In this document: positions 1 to 8,969 of the stretch, piece by piece
Layout: each line of letters opens with the position of its first letter
How positions within the stretch are numbered: position 1 is the stretch's first letter
Origin: CAWIUB01 sp963839995
GTDB lineage: Bacteria; Actinomycetota; Actinomycetes; Mycobacteriales; Jatrophihabitantaceae
Direction: 5' to 3'
DNA: 64,000 nucleotides
Assembly (NCBI GenBank): GCA_963839995.1
Contig: CAWIXH010000008.1
Location: 1 to 64,000, forward strand
The notes under the pieces: generated by a model
Told to the model about the DNA's origin: nothing
Databases searched by the model: none
What the model saw: the letters and a program-made list of their open reading frames with translations, nothing else
Position numbers and translations under genes: made by a program

Positions 1-616
1 CGCCGATTCGCGCGCGCCGGAAGGAGCCTTCTCCGATCGGGATTATGTGCGGCGTCAGGTCACGTCGGTTGGATCTTGTGTGCCCATTGACGCTGTCGGG
101 CGGGGGAGCGGTGATCGGATGCAATTCGGCCGCAACCTTGGCCGGGGCACTTGCCGTGTGGCCATTGAGATCGATCGCGCTGACTTCGCTGATCCGCACT
201 TCGACGCGCGTGGGCGCGTCGTGGCGCTCCGAGCCGCGCCGTTCGGGACTGGGACGGCCGAGACGGCGGTGCGGTGGGGGCGGCTCCTCGGGCACCCGGG
301 TGGTGATGCCGCGGTCGCTGCTACGGACGTACCTGACCCGTGGCGACCGCGAACTCGTCACGGCCCGGTTCGCCGGCGCCCGGCTCTCCGTGGTGACCCG
401 GGTCCCGGCGCCGCCGCCGCACTGGTAGAGCGCGCTGCCGACTGTCGGTCGGGAGCTGGGACTCTCCGCGGTCTCTGCGCACACCTCAGCGGGCGAACGC
501 CGGGACGATCTGAGGTCAAGTTCCAGTTTCAAACAGAGACAAAATGTGTTAGCGTCGAGGTCCGGCCACGGCCGAACCCAGACCACCCAGATCCAGACCA
601 CCGAAAGGCACACGTC
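1..616. other. leader region without a confident gene
   Basis: No gene here can be supported. An open stretch at 45-428 (+) ends with a run of strongly GC3-biased codons (about 310-428), which could be the last 40 codons of a decayed gene, but its product resembles nothing I recognise and the first half has no coding bias. The last 100 bases are less GC-rich and hold the presumed promoter of the first operon. Confidence 0.4.
526..534. promoter_or_regulatory. possible ROK-type operator, GTTTCAAAC
   Basis: A 9-bp inverted repeat, GTTT-C-AAAC, sits in an A/T-rich patch 82 bases before the first HAD start, unusual in this GC-rich DNA. ROK repressors often bind short A/T-rich palindromes and a ROK gene ends this gene group (3791-4960). 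The link is inference only. Confidence 0.2.
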
Positions 617-1291
617 ATGAACGCGCCGAGGTTCCGACCGAAGTACGTCTCCTTCGACTGCTACGGCACCCTGATCAGCTGGCCGATGACCCCGATCACT
701 AAGGAGCTGGTCGGCGACCAGATCCAACCGGAACGGTGGGCTCAGTTCGTCGCGGAGTTCCGCGGTTACCGCTACGACCAGGTGTGCGGTGAGTACTACC
801 CCTACGAGCAGGTCCTGCAGGACGCCTTCGACCGGGTCTGCCGCAAGTGGGGGATCGAGTCGGACCCCACCGCGGGGAAGCGGTTCGCCGACGGCGTTCG
901 GAGCTGGGGCCCGCACCCGGACGTGCCGGCGCCGCTGAAGAAGATGGGCGAGCACTACAAGCTGGTGATCCTTTCCAACGCCGACGGCTCCTTCCTGGAG
1001 GAGAGCGTGCCGCGGCTGGATGCGGACTTCCACGCGGTCTTCACCGCCGAGCAGGCCGGCTACTACAAGCCCCGGTACGCCGCTTTCGAGTACATGCTCG
1101 AGCAGCTCGACGCCAAGCCGGAGGACTTCGTGCACGTCTCCTCGCACACCCGCTACGACCCACTGCCGATGCACGACATGGGCTTCCGCAACCTGGTGCT
1201 GCTGGACCGGGGTTACGACCCGGTGCCGCCCGGCTACGGGCTCACGGTGGTGAAGTCACTCGATGAGCTCAACGCGATGCTCGGTATCTGA
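617..1291 (+). CDS. HAD-family hydrolase, type II haloacid-dehalogenase-like (paralogue 1)
   Basis: A cytosolic HAD hydrolase of subfamily IA, 224 aa, normal length for the 2-haloacid dehalogenase type II group. Visible motifs are the nucleophile FDCYGTL (Asp14), motif II ILSN (Ser120), Lys151 in YYKPRY, and SSHTRYD ending at Asp181. These match Asp10, Ser118, Lys151 and Asp180 of known L-2-haloacid dehalogenases, but the Asn expected in the SSN motif is His, so dehalogenation should not be assumed; a phosphatase or other hydrolase is possible. ATG 617 is chosen because homology begins just after it and AAAGG lies 8 bases upstream; the frame is open further upstream without coding character. 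It is very similar to the HAD at 15237 and less so to the one at 8970. It leads a group with the PLP enzyme and kinase. Confidence 0.85.
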   Translation: MNAPRFRPKYVSFDCYGTLISWPMTPITKELVGDQIQPERWAQFVAEFRGYRYDQVCGEYYPYEQVLQDAFDRVCRKWGIESDPTAGKRFADGVRSWGPHPDVPAPLKKMGEHYKLVILSNADGSFLEESVPRLDADFHAVFTAEQAGYYKPRYAAFEYMLEQLDAKPEDFVHVSSHTRYDPLPMHDMGFRNLVLLDRGYDPVPPGYGLTVVKSLDELNAMLGI

Positions 1292-1310
1292 GCCGACAAG
1301 GGACCTCGCG

Positions 1311-2660
1311 ATGACTTCCAGCCTCAGTCGCGCCATCGACAGCTACCCGAACCGGTTCGACCCGGGCGCACTGAGCACGTTGCCCGAGCATCTCCAGGAG
1401 ACCATCCGGCGTCGGAATGCGGTGCTCGGCCCTGGCTACACGCTGATCTACCGGGAGCCAGTCGAGTTCGTGGCCGGTTTCGGAGCCCACTTGATCGACC
1501 TCGACGGCAATGACTACCTCGACGCCTACAACAACGTTCCGTGTGTCGGGCACGCCCATCCCCGCGTGGTCGAGGCGGTCTCCCGCCAGCTGGCGGCCGT
1601 CAACACCAATACCCGTTACGTCCAGGAGGCGCTGGTCGACTATGCGGAGCGGCTCCTCGCAACCTTCCCAGCGGAGCTGGCGAAGCTGAGCCTTGCGTGC
1701 AGCGGGTCCGAGGCCAATGACCTCGCGATGCGTGTGGCCAGGTTCCACACCGGTGGCGAGGGAGTCATCGTGACGCGCTGGGCGTACCACGGCATCACCC
1801 GCGACGTTTCGAGCTTCTCGCCATCCCTGGGCGAGGGTTCACCGCTGGGACCGAACGTCCGACTCATCGATCCCCCTGACCCGCGACTTGTCACACGCGG
1901 AGGCACGCTGACCGAGCACATGCGCGACCAGGTGCGTGGCGCGATCGATGACCTCGAGCGCCACGGTTACCGGCTCGCGGCGCTCATCACCGACTGCGCC
2001 CACAGCAGCGACGGAATCTTCACCGACCCGGTCGGCTACATGCACGCCGTCGTAGAGGAGGTCCATGCGGCGGGCGGTGTCTACATCGCCGACGAGGTGC
2101 AGTCGGGATTCGCCCGGCTCGGGGACTCGATGTGGGGATTCAGCCGCCATGGCGTGCTGCCGGACATCGTCACCATGGGCAAACCGATGGGCAACGGAGT
2201 GCCGATCTCGGGCGTGGTCTTCCGCCCCGAAGTCGCCGAGCAGTTCGGACGGAGCGTTCGCTACTTCAATACCTTCGCCGGCAGCTCGATCCCGGTAGCC
2301 GCGGGGGCTGCGGTACTCGACGTGTTCGAGGAGGAGAACGTGCAGCAGCGCGTCCTGGAGAACGGCACGTCACTGCGCGCGGGCATCGAGGAGCTCACTC
2401 GCGAGTCGCCATACGTCGCCGAGGTGCGCGGCGGCGGGCTGTACGCCGGCGTGGAGATCGTTAAGGATCGTGAGACGCTCGCGCCCGACCGGGCACGAGC
2501 CGAGGACGTCATCAGCGCCATGCGCGAGCGTCGTGTCCTCATCAGCGGCACCGGTCAGGGAGCCAACACGCTGAAGATCCGACCTCCGCTGGCCTTCAGC
2601 TCGGCCGACGTGACCCGGTTCCTGGAGACGTTCGCCGAGGTAGCGAGAGAGCGCCTCTAG
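1311..2660 (+). CDS. class III PLP enzyme, phospho-lyase (AGXT2L) type
   Basis: Fold-type I, class III aminotransferase-family protein, 449 aa. PLP-site features: GSEAND (about 131-136), the Asp of IADEVQ (Asp261), and the Schiff-base lysine Lys291 in TMGKPMGNG. TMGKP(I/M)GNG is typical of the AGXT2L branch, whose characterised members are ethanolamine-phosphate and 5-phosphohydroxylysine phospho-lyases, which release phosphate and ammonia to leave an aldehyde, rather than true transaminases; a related bacterial branch acts on 1-hydroxy-2-aminoethylphosphonate. The next gene is a kinase of the fold used by hydroxylysine kinase, supporting a phosphorylate-then-eliminate pair. ATG 1311 is preceded by AAGGGA and starts 19 bases after the HAD gene. 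The substrate is unknown; plain transamination is not excluded. Confidence 0.85.
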   Translation: MTSSLSRAIDSYPNRFDPGALSTLPEHLQETIRRRNAVLGPGYTLIYREPVEFVAGFGAHLIDLDGNDYLDAYNNVPCVGHAHPRVVEAVSRQLAAVNTNTRYVQEALVDYAERLLATFPAELAKLSLACSGSEANDLAMRVARFHTGGEGVIVTRWAYHGITRDVSSFSPSLGEGSPLGPNVRLIDPPDPRLVTRGGTLTEHMRDQVRGAIDDLERHGYRLAALITDCAHSSDGIFTDPVGYMHAVVEEVHAAGGVYIADEVQSGFARLGDSMWGFSRHGVLPDIVTMGKPMGNGVPISGVVFRPEVAEQFGRSVRYFNTFAGSSIPVAAGAAVLDVFEEENVQQRVLENGTSLRAGIEELTRESPYVAEVRGGGLYAGVEIVKDRETLAPDRARAEDVISAMRERRVLISGTGQGANTLKIRPPLAFSSADVTRFLETFAEVARERL

Positions 2661-2683
2661 CACGCTGGCAGAAGGGACTGACC

Positions 2684-3763
2684 GTGGACAGCTCACGACC
2701 CTTGAGCCCGGCTCAACGGCTCTTCGCCGACAGCGGATTGGCGTCATCTCACGCGCCCATCGACGCGCAGCGGGTGAGCGTCCTGCTCGAAGAGGTCTAC
2801 CACCTCACCGGACGTCTCCACCCGGTGGCGACGGAGAAGGATGACACGTTCAGACTCCGGACTGCGGACGCCGGCTACCTCGTGAAGGTGTCACCACCGG
2901 ATGAGGCACAGATTCTCGTCGGGCTGCAGACCGCCGTAATGCGTTTTCTCGAAGGCGCCGCCCCGGTGCTGCCGGTCCAACGGGTGAGGCTGACGGTCGG
3001 CGGACGCGATGATGTGGTCATCGGGACAGTCGACGGCACGACTCGAGTCCTGCGGGTGTTCAGCTTCGTCGAAGGCGCGGTCTGGGCTCAGAGGAACCCA
3101 GACAGTGACCAGCTCGCCAAGGTGGGTGAGATGCTCGGCAGGGTCGACGTGGCGCTCGAGGCGTTTGCGCACCCGGCGGACCGACGAGGGTTGGTATGGG
3201 ACATTCGGCACTTCCACGAACTGAAGGAGCTCGCCGAGCACACACCGAACGCCCAGCACCGCCAGCTGGCTGAAAGCGTGTTCCGGCTGTTCGAGGCAAC
3301 CATCGTCCCGAGGCTGAATGACCTCGAGACGCAAGTAATCCACGGTGACTACAGCCCGTACAACGTGGTCGTCGATGAGCAGAGCAAGGACTACGTCATC
3401 GGCGTCATCGACCTCGGTGACACGATGCGTAGCGCGGTTATCTTCGACCCCGCAGTGGCCCTGGCGAACCTTCTCGGTCGGACGCCGGATCAGGCGTGGC
3501 GGGAGGCGTCTGCCTTCGTCGCCGGCTACGAAAGGTGGCGGCCGATTAAGGACCGCGAACTACCGCTGCTTCCGGTTGCCGCGTTGGCACGGCTCACCCT
3601 GCGCGCGCTGATCACCAACTGGCGCGCGGACCGCGTACCCGAACGGCGCGACTACCTCCTGGCGCATGCCAACGACGACTGGATCAACGTCGAACGGTCC
3701 ATGGCCCTGCCCATGGCGGACGTCATTGCTGGCCTCCGCGCGGCTCGTCATGACCAGGTTTGA
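2684..3763 (+). CDS. APH-fold small-molecule kinase (hydroxylysine-kinase-like)
   Basis: 359-aa member of the aminoglycoside phosphotransferase / choline kinase superfamily. The catalytic loop is VIHGDYSPYN (His220-Gly-Asp222) and the metal-binding Asp is in VIDLGD (Asp243). A poorly conserved N-terminal lobe precedes it with a possible ATP-contact lysine in YLVKVS. It starts with GTG 2684, 23 bases after the phospho-lyase-type gene, with AGAAGGGAC upstream. In animals the same two families work in sequence: a kinase (HYKK/AGPHD1) phosphorylates hydroxylysine and the AGXT2L2 phospho-lyase cleaves it. I infer an analogous step on a hydroxylated amine or amino acid. Antibiotic resistance is less likely given the catabolic context. 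Confidence 0.8.
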   Translation: MDSSRPLSPAQRLFADSGLASSHAPIDAQRVSVLLEEVYHLTGRLHPVATEKDDTFRLRTADAGYLVKVSPPDEAQILVGLQTAVMRFLEGAAPVLPVQRVRLTVGGRDDVVIGTVDGTTRVLRVFSFVEGAVWAQRNPDSDQLAKVGEMLGRVDVALEAFAHPADRRGLVWDIRHFHELKELAEHTPNAQHRQLAESVFRLFEATIVPRLNDLETQVIHGDYSPYNVVVDEQSKDYVIGVIDLGDTMRSAVIFDPAVALANLLGRTPDQAWREASAFVAGYERWRPIKDRELPLLPVAALARLTLRALITNWRADRVPERRDYLLAHANDDWINVERSMALPMADVIAGLRAARHDQV

Positions 3764-3790
3764 ACAGCCCGGCGTCGTTAGGGTCCTCGT

Positions 3791-4960
3791 GTGACCAGCA
3801 ACCCGACCACGCGCGACTACAACAAAGCGTCGGTCCTCGAAGTGGTGCTCTCACATGCGCCGTTGACGCGCAACGAGCTCATCGAGCTGACGGGGTTGAG
3901 CAAGGCCACGGTGTCTCGGGCGGTGGAGGAGCTCCGGGCTGACGGCTTCGTTGTCCAGAGTGGAGTCGACGAGGTTGCGGGCCGCGGCCGTCGGTCCACC
4001 TACCTGGACGTGCCCGGCACGACGGGACATGTGGTCGGTATCAGCTTCGGCGCACAAAACACGTGTGTCCTCGTCTCCGACCTGAGAGGTCGTGAGATCC
4101 AGCACGTCCTCGTGCCCACGGTAGGCCACCGAGAGGCGAGGAAGGCCGCGGAATGGCTGGTCGCCTTGATGGCGGACGCCAGCAGATCCGCAGACGGTCG
4201 GTTGCGCCAGATCGTTGTGGCGGTGCCCGGGCGTGTACGGGCGGGCGCGGAGATCTCCGGACCACCGGAGGCGATGAAGTCGTTCGCAGGCTCCGGGCTT
4301 CAGCGACACCTCGCTGACTTAGTGAACGCGCCCGTGTTACTGGACAGTGATGCCAATGCATCGCTGCTCGGCATCCTCACCGAGGACGTGACGCTCGGCA
4401 GTGGCGTGCTCTTGAGCTTGAGCAGCGTCCTGAACGTCGCCAGTTGCACAGAACACGAACTCGTCCGGGGACGTACGCCTGCGTTCGGCGATATTGGTGT
4501 GCTCTTCTCCGGGGTGGGCAGCGAGGTCCTCGATGGGCTGCTTAGCACGAGCGGTCTGCTTCGATTTGCTCGAGGGCGAGGGCTGCACCTGGAGCGCATT
4601 GAAGATCTGTGGCTGCAACCTCACGAGGGGGTGTCGCGCGCCGACGTGCTGGATGCATTCACCACGGGGATCGTCACTGCTGTCAGTGTCGTAGCCGTGA
4701 TGATCGACCCGGGATCGGTGTTCGTCGTGGGTCGGTTGCGGCCGCTCGTCGACGAAGTCCTTCCCGAGGTGCGAAGACGGCTCGACAAGAGCCTTCCGTC
4801 GGTTCCCGAGGTCAAGGCGCCGATGCAGGTGCTCGGTCTGTCGGTGGCACGAGGAGCCGTGTACGCGTGCCTGGGGATGACGCGGGGCCGGCTGCGAGAG
4901 GCGGTGCTGGAGGCGCGTCGCCAAGGTCAGCACACCAAGCAGTCCGCGCCCGCCTTCTAA
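3791..4960 (+). CDS. ROK-family transcriptional regulator
   Basis: 389 aa. An N-terminal winged helix-turn-helix (about 10-70: LTRNELIELTGLSKATVSRAVEEL) is followed by the ROK sugar-kinase-like fold (about 80-370). The zinc-binding and catalytic motifs of ROK kinases are not evident, so this is a regulator of the NagC/XylR type and not a sugar kinase. It begins with GTG 3791, 27 bases after the kinase gene, and is probably in the same transcript, so it may control the group from the 617 promoter. The effector might be a phosphorylated intermediate; this is inference from the family. Confidence 0.85.
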   Translation: MTSNPTTRDYNKASVLEVVLSHAPLTRNELIELTGLSKATVSRAVEELRADGFVVQSGVDEVAGRGRRSTYLDVPGTTGHVVGISFGAQNTCVLVSDLRGREIQHVLVPTVGHREARKAAEWLVALMADASRSADGRLRQIVVAVPGRVRAGAEISGPPEAMKSFAGSGLQRHLADLVNAPVLLDSDANASLLGILTEDVTLGSGVLLSLSSVLNVASCTEHELVRGRTPAFGDIGVLFSGVGSEVLDGLLSTSGLLRFARGRGLHLERIEDLWLQPHEGVSRADVLDAFTTGIVTAVSVVAVMIDPGSVFVVGRLRPLVDEVLPEVRRRLDKSLPSVPEVKAPMQVLGLSVARGAVYACLGMTRGRLREAVLEARRQGQHTKQSAPAF

Positions 4961-5026
4961 GTCGGCAACCAAGACGAAGCCGTGCCCAGGTCTCAACAGA
5001 AAGGGGTCCCAACCTACGGCGGCGCG

Positions 5027-5761
5027 TCAGAAGGCGGTGTAACCGCCGTCGACGGGCAGAACCGCCCCGGTGATGTAGGACGACTCGGAGGAGGCGAGGA
5101 ACAGGACGGCGTCGGCGACCTCCTCGGAGGTGGCGAGGCGCTGAAGCGGGATCTGCGACTCCCGTTCACGGCGGTATGCCTGGGGATCGGAGTTGCGTTG
5201 AAAGGCCGCCTCGATGATTGGGGTCGCGGTCAGGCCGGGAGCGACCACGTTGACGCGGATGTTGCGGGCGGCCCATTCGATCGCTGCCCCCTTGGCGAGC
5301 ATGATGAGGCCGCCCTTGGCCGCGGAGTACAGCACTTGCTCGGCCTTGCCGACGATGCCGAGCCGTGAACTGACGCAGACGAATGAGCCGCCCGCGGCCG
5401 GCATCAGCGGTGCGAAATGCTTCATGACCAGGAAGGCGCTGAGCAGATTGCTGTCCAGCACGTTCTTCGCGTCCTCGTATGTCATCTCGACGAGCGGGCT
5501 GGTGGCCTGCATGCCGTGGTTGATGACCACTACATCGACGGAGCCGAAGGTGTTGGCCGCCTGCTCGGCCAAGGTCGCGACGAACGCCTCATCGTTGAGA
5601 TCGCCGGGGACGTATAGATCGTCGGGCTCCGAGGTATCGATGTGCTCCCTACGACCGGTCAGCAGGAGCCGTGCGCCCTCGCGGCGAAAGTGGGACGTCA
5701 CCGCCTCGCCAATTCCGCTGCTGGCGCCGGTGATCAGTGCGGTGCGCTTATCGAGTCTCAT
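5027..5761 (-). CDS. short-chain dehydrogenase/reductase
   Basis: Classical SDR, 244 aa, expected length. Cofactor motif TGASSGIG (11-18), structural NHG (81-83, normally NAG), catalytic Ser131/132, Tyr145 and Lys149 (YSAAK). It should oxidise or reduce an alcohol/carbonyl with NAD(P). An Arg39-Arg at the end of beta-2 hints at NADP, with low certainty. ATG 5761 has AAAGGAG 8 bases upstream; a longer open frame upstream runs into the next gene and is not used. It is the last gene of a four-gene minus-strand operon (FAD oxidase, RidA, D-threonine-aldolase-like enzyme, SDR) and faces the ROK gene tail-to-tail. Confidence 0.85.
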   Translation of the reverse strand: MRLDKRTALITGASSGIGEAVTSHFRREGARLLLTGRREHIDTSEPDDLYVPGDLNDEAFVATLAEQAANTFGSVDVVVINHGMQATSPLVEMTYEDAKNVLDSNLLSAFLVMKHFAPLMPAAGGSFVCVSSRLGIVGKAEQVLYSAAKGGLIMLAKGAAIEWAARNIRVNVVAPGLTATPIIEAAFQRNSDPQAYRRERESQIPLQRLATSEEVADAVLFLASSESSYITGAVLPVDGGYTAF

Positions 5762-5811
5762 CTCGGCGTCTCCTTTGGGGGTTGAGTTAAGTGGGCCGGC
5801 TGCCCGGACAG

Positions 5812-6918
5812 TCAGCTGAGGAGTCCACGGGCGGCGACCGGCCAGCGCTGCACGTCGGTGCCCTCGGTGTTTGTCACGATCAGCTCCTCGAAGCTGTTCA
5901 CGACGGGGCATACGTGGTTGGGCACCACAGGGACTACCGTGCCCACGCTGGGACGGGGTTCGCCGGCGGGCACAGCAAGGAACCCGTGGTACTCGTTGAG
6001 CCTCGCCAGGACCGCCTCTTTCCCGGCGATGCCGCCGTACCCGCGCTCGGGAGTGCCCTCGCGCCCCAGGGCCTTGGTCCCGACGTCGAGGATGACCTGG
6101 TCCGGGACCCAGTCGCTGACCACGGCGGCGGCGACGAACAGCGCGATCCGGTCCTCCTCGCATGCGCCGAGCCGGGTGTTGTCGAGATCGCAGAACACGT
6201 ATTCGCCCGGCCGGATCTCCGTGATCACGTTGCTTGTCGAGAAGGCGATCGTGGGAGTGGACCCCGCGCTGACCACCTCGGCGGCAACTCCGACGTCGGC
6301 AAAGCTGCGCACCGCGGTCGTCAGCGCAGCGTCCTGGTCCTGCGCCGCTGGCTGCCGGGAGTCCGGACCGAAGCAGCCATGACCGGGATAGGTGTACACC
6401 CCGATCGGCACCAAACCGCGCTTGCGGGCGACGAGGGCGAGGTCACCCGCGGCCTCGGGCGGCGCCCCGGACCGGCGGGCGCCGCAGTCGATCTCCACCA
6501 CGACCTGGAGCCGGTCGGGTTCGTTGCCCATTGCGTCGGCGAGCGCTTCGATGGCTGCGGCGTTGTCGACTCCGACCCGCAGCCGGGTGGTCTGGGTGAG
6601 CTGGCGGATCCGCTCGCCCTTGGTGCCGCCCGGCCAGACCGGGTAGGCGAGGAAGATGTCCGCGAACCCGGCCGCGGCGAAGACCTCCGCCTCGCCGACG
6701 GTGCCGGCGGTGATCCCGACCGCTCCCGAGTCGACCTGGCGTCGACCGATTTCGATGCACTTGTGCGTCTTCACATGAGGCCTGAGGGCGAGGTCATGCT
6801 GGGCGGCGAAGCCCTGCATGCGGTCGATGTTGCCTTGCATGACGTCGGCCAACACGATGGGCGCGGGCGTGTCTACCCGGTCGGCCAGGCGATCAAGTAG
6901 TCGTTGAAACCGGTGCAC
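5812..6918 (-). CDS. D-threonine aldolase / D-serine dehydratase family PLP enzyme
   Basis: 368-aa protein of the alanine-racemase-fold (fold-type III) group that includes D-threonine aldolase and DSD1-type D-serine dehydratase. The PLP lysine is Lys50 in RPHVKTHK, and the C-terminal domain carries the zinc pair His335/Cys337 in PNHVC, diagnostic for this group. Members split or dehydrate beta-hydroxy D-amino acids, so a beta-hydroxy amino acid is a likely intermediate of the operon; which reaction occurs cannot be decided from sequence. It lies 50 bases upstream of the SDR and 93 bases downstream of RidA in the same operon. Confidence 0.85.
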   Translation of the reverse strand: MHRFQRLLDRLADRVDTPAPIVLADVMQGNIDRMQGFAAQHDLALRPHVKTHKCIEIGRRQVDSGAVGITAGTVGEAEVFAAAGFADIFLAYPVWPGGTKGERIRQLTQTTRLRVGVDNAAAIEALADAMGNEPDRLQVVVEIDCGARRSGAPPEAAGDLALVARKRGLVPIGVYTYPGHGCFGPDSRQPAAQDQDAALTTAVRSFADVGVAAEVVSAGSTPTIAFSTSNVITEIRPGEYVFCDLDNTRLGACEEDRIALFVAAAVVSDWVPDQVILDVGTKALGREGTPERGYGGIAGKEAVLARLNEYHGFLAVPAGEPRPSVGTVVPVVPNHVCPVVNSFEELIVTNTEGTDVQRWPVAARGLLS

Positions 6919-7011
6919 GCTGCACTCCTCGAACCTGGAAGCGGGTAGGACGGCGCGGACGGGGTGGGTTTACCACCAAGACCGGTCCGGCGCGCGTCTG
7001 GTCGGCCGGCG

Positions 7012-7494
7012 CTAGGCCGCCGTGCAGATCATTTGGATCTCGACCGGACTGTTCCGCGGCAGACCGGCGACGCCGATCGCGGTGCGGGCATGTCGCCCAT
7101 TCTCGCCGAGCACGTCGAGCAGCAACTCACTGGCCGCGTCGGCGACATTCGACTGCTGACCGAACTCGGGCGTGCTGGCCACGAAGACCAGCATCTGCAC
7201 CATGCGCACCTGGTCCAGTCCGCCTACCGCAGTAGCAGCGACAGCGAGAGCGTTGAGCGCGGCCTGACAGGCCAGATCACGGGCGGCCTCTAGATCGACG
7301 TCTCGACCCAGGATGCCCTGACCCAAAAATTCTCCGTCCTTGTAGGGCAGCTGACCCGCGACATAAACACTCGAGTCAACGGTTCGGTGGTTCGCATACT
7401 TCGAGCTCTCGGCGACGGCCGGGAGGTCCAGGCCGAGGGCCTGCAGCCGCCCCGAAGCCGACTCGTTCTCCGTGTGAGTCTGACTGATGTTCAT
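7012..7494 (-). CDS. RidA-family (YjgF/UK114) protein
   Basis: 160-aa RidA-superfamily protein. The first 40 residues are an extension; the chorismate-mutase-like fold starts near VYVAGQLP (about 43-50). The substrate-binding Arg is in ARTAIGV and is followed by the family-typical LPRNSPVEI. RidA proteins hydrolyse reactive enamines/imines made by PLP enzymes and amine oxidases. That fits between an FAD amine oxidase and a PLP enzyme in one operon. AGGAG precedes ATG 7494 by about 7 bases. Confidence 0.85.
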   Translation of the reverse strand: MNISQTHTENESASGRLQALGLDLPAVAESSKYANHRTVDSSVYVAGQLPYKDGEFLGQGILGRDVDLEAARDLACQAALNALAVAATAVGGLDQVRMVQMLVFVASTPEFGQQSNVADAASELLLDVLGENGRHARTAIGVAGLPRNSPVEIQMICTAA

Positions 7495-7557
7495 GCTGTG
7501 CTCCTATTCCGCTGCCACCGAGCGCGAAATCGGCGCGGGCGTTCGGTTGATACCGGT

Positions 7558-8835
7558 TCAGCTGATGCGGTCTTTGACCTTGTAGTAGGCGCCAGCGAAG
7601 GGGAGGAACCAGGGCGGACCGAAGTGCCCAGGAATGCGACGGAACGGGAAGTCGTTCCAAATGTTCGCGTCCGGGCGGCCGGACATGTACTCGGCCATCT
7701 GGCGACCCATGTAGGTCGCCATCTGGACCCCGTGGCCGGAGTACCCCATCGCGTAGTAGACGCCGCCGTGCTCGCCCGCGTGGACGAGCCGGTCGAGGCT
7801 CATGTCAACAAGACCACCCCAGCAGTAGTCGATCCTGGCGTCGGCAAGCTGGGGGAACACCTGCGCCATTCGCTCGCGGAGCAGTGTGCCGCTCTTCTCG
7901 TCCGACTGGGGGTTGGACATCGCGAACCTCGCACGGCCGCCGAAGAGCAGGCGGTCATCGGGCGTGATACGGAAGTAGTTCAGGAGGTTCTTGGAATCTG
8001 ACGCCATCCGTCGTGCCGGCAGGAGCTCGTCGCATACGTTCGCGTCGAGCTGCTCGGTGGCGATGATGAAGCTGCCGACCGGCGCGACGCGGACCTGGTG
8101 CCAGCGGAACGGGCGGCGGGTGTACGCGCCGGTCGCGAGGAGAACCTGATCCGCCCGCAGCCTGCCTCGGGGGGTCTCGAGCTCGTGAGCGGAGCCGAGT
8201 TTGGTCAGTGTTCGCACCGGCGCTCGCTCGTGGATCATCACCCCGGCACGCTCGGCCGCCTCGCCGAGTCCGCGGACGTACTTGCCGACGTGAAGCCCGG
8301 CGCTTCGGGGCTCGACCATCCCGCCGTGAAAGGCATCAGATCCGATCTCGCGACGCAGGTCAACTCTGGGGACGAGCTGAGTCTCGACACCCAGCCGCGC
8401 GCTCAGCAGCTCCTGGGTCTTCTCGAACCCCTGGTAGTGCGCCGGCTTGGACGCCAAGTTGAGCTTGCCGGTGCGTGCGAAGTCGCAGTCGATAGCTTCC
8501 TCCGCCACGAGCTTCTCGACGAGGTCAATCGCCTCGGTGTATGCGCCGTACAACCGCGCGGCGGTGTCGAAGCCCAGTTTGGCCACCGCGTCCCTGACGC
8601 CGATCGACATGCCAGTGGTCGCCTGGCCGCCGTTGCGGCCTGAGGCCCCGAACCCAACCGTGTCCGCCTCGAAGAGGTCAACCTTTGCGCCGCTGCGAGC
8701 CAAGTGCAGCGCGGCCACGACACCGGTCAGGCCACCGCCGATGACCGCGACATCGGTACGTCCTTGCACCGTGGTCTTCGATCGCTCGAGAGAGCCTGTA
8801 GGCGCGGTGTCCAGCCAGTAGGACGTGAACTTCAT
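7558..8835 (-). CDS. FAD-dependent amine/amino-acid oxidase (DAO family), paralogue 1
   Basis: 425-aa DAO-family flavoprotein resembling gamma-glutamylputrescine oxidase and related enzymes. The FAD dinucleotide motif is VIGGGLTG (31-38), then GFGASGRNGGQ; the C-terminal FAD/substrate region has GGLVDMSLDR and GYSGHGVQMA. It likely oxidises a C-N bond, giving an imine or aldehyde plus H2O2. It is the first gene of the operon ending at 5027 and diverges from a HAD gene at 8970. It is closely related along its full length to the protein at 15912, including the MK..SYWxDTAP start and the GHFGPPWFLPF end, and both lie beside a HAD gene. Confidence 0.85.
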   Translation of the reverse strand: MKFTSYWLDTAPTGSLERSKTTVQGRTDVAVIGGGLTGVVAALHLARSGAKVDLFEADTVGFGASGRNGGQATTGMSIGVRDAVAKLGFDTAARLYGAYTEAIDLVEKLVAEEAIDCDFARTGKLNLASKPAHYQGFEKTQELLSARLGVETQLVPRVDLRREIGSDAFHGGMVEPRSAGLHVGKYVRGLGEAAERAGVMIHERAPVRTLTKLGSAHELETPRGRLRADQVLLATGAYTRRPFRWHQVRVAPVGSFIIATEQLDANVCDELLPARRMASDSKNLLNYFRITPDDRLLFGGRARFAMSNPQSDEKSGTLLRERMAQVFPQLADARIDYCWGGLVDMSLDRLVHAGEHGGVYYAMGYSGHGVQMATYMGRQMAEYMSGRPDANIWNDFPFRRIPGHFGPPWFLPFAGAYYKVKDRIS

Positions 8836-8913
8836 TCTTTCCTCACAGAAGCTTTCGTTGTCGGCGAGGGCGCTCTGGGCGGCCGTCGCATTGACTCTCG
8901 ATCACAGTACACG

Positions 8914-8936
8914 TATGGTCGACAATCGACAATACC
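8914..8936. promoter_or_regulatory. putative GntR operator (TATGGTCGACAATCGACA)
   Basis: This site lies in the divergent promoter between the FAD oxidase operon and the HAD/GntR genes. It contains TGGTCGACAA (8916-8925), matching the TNGT-N-ACNA pattern of FadR-type GntR operators, followed by a second TCGACAA. Nearly the same 19 bases recur at 9718, just before the GntR gene. Confidence 0.5.
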
Positions 8937-8969
8937 CCACCCCAGGCCTCTGACCACTTTGGAGGGTCC

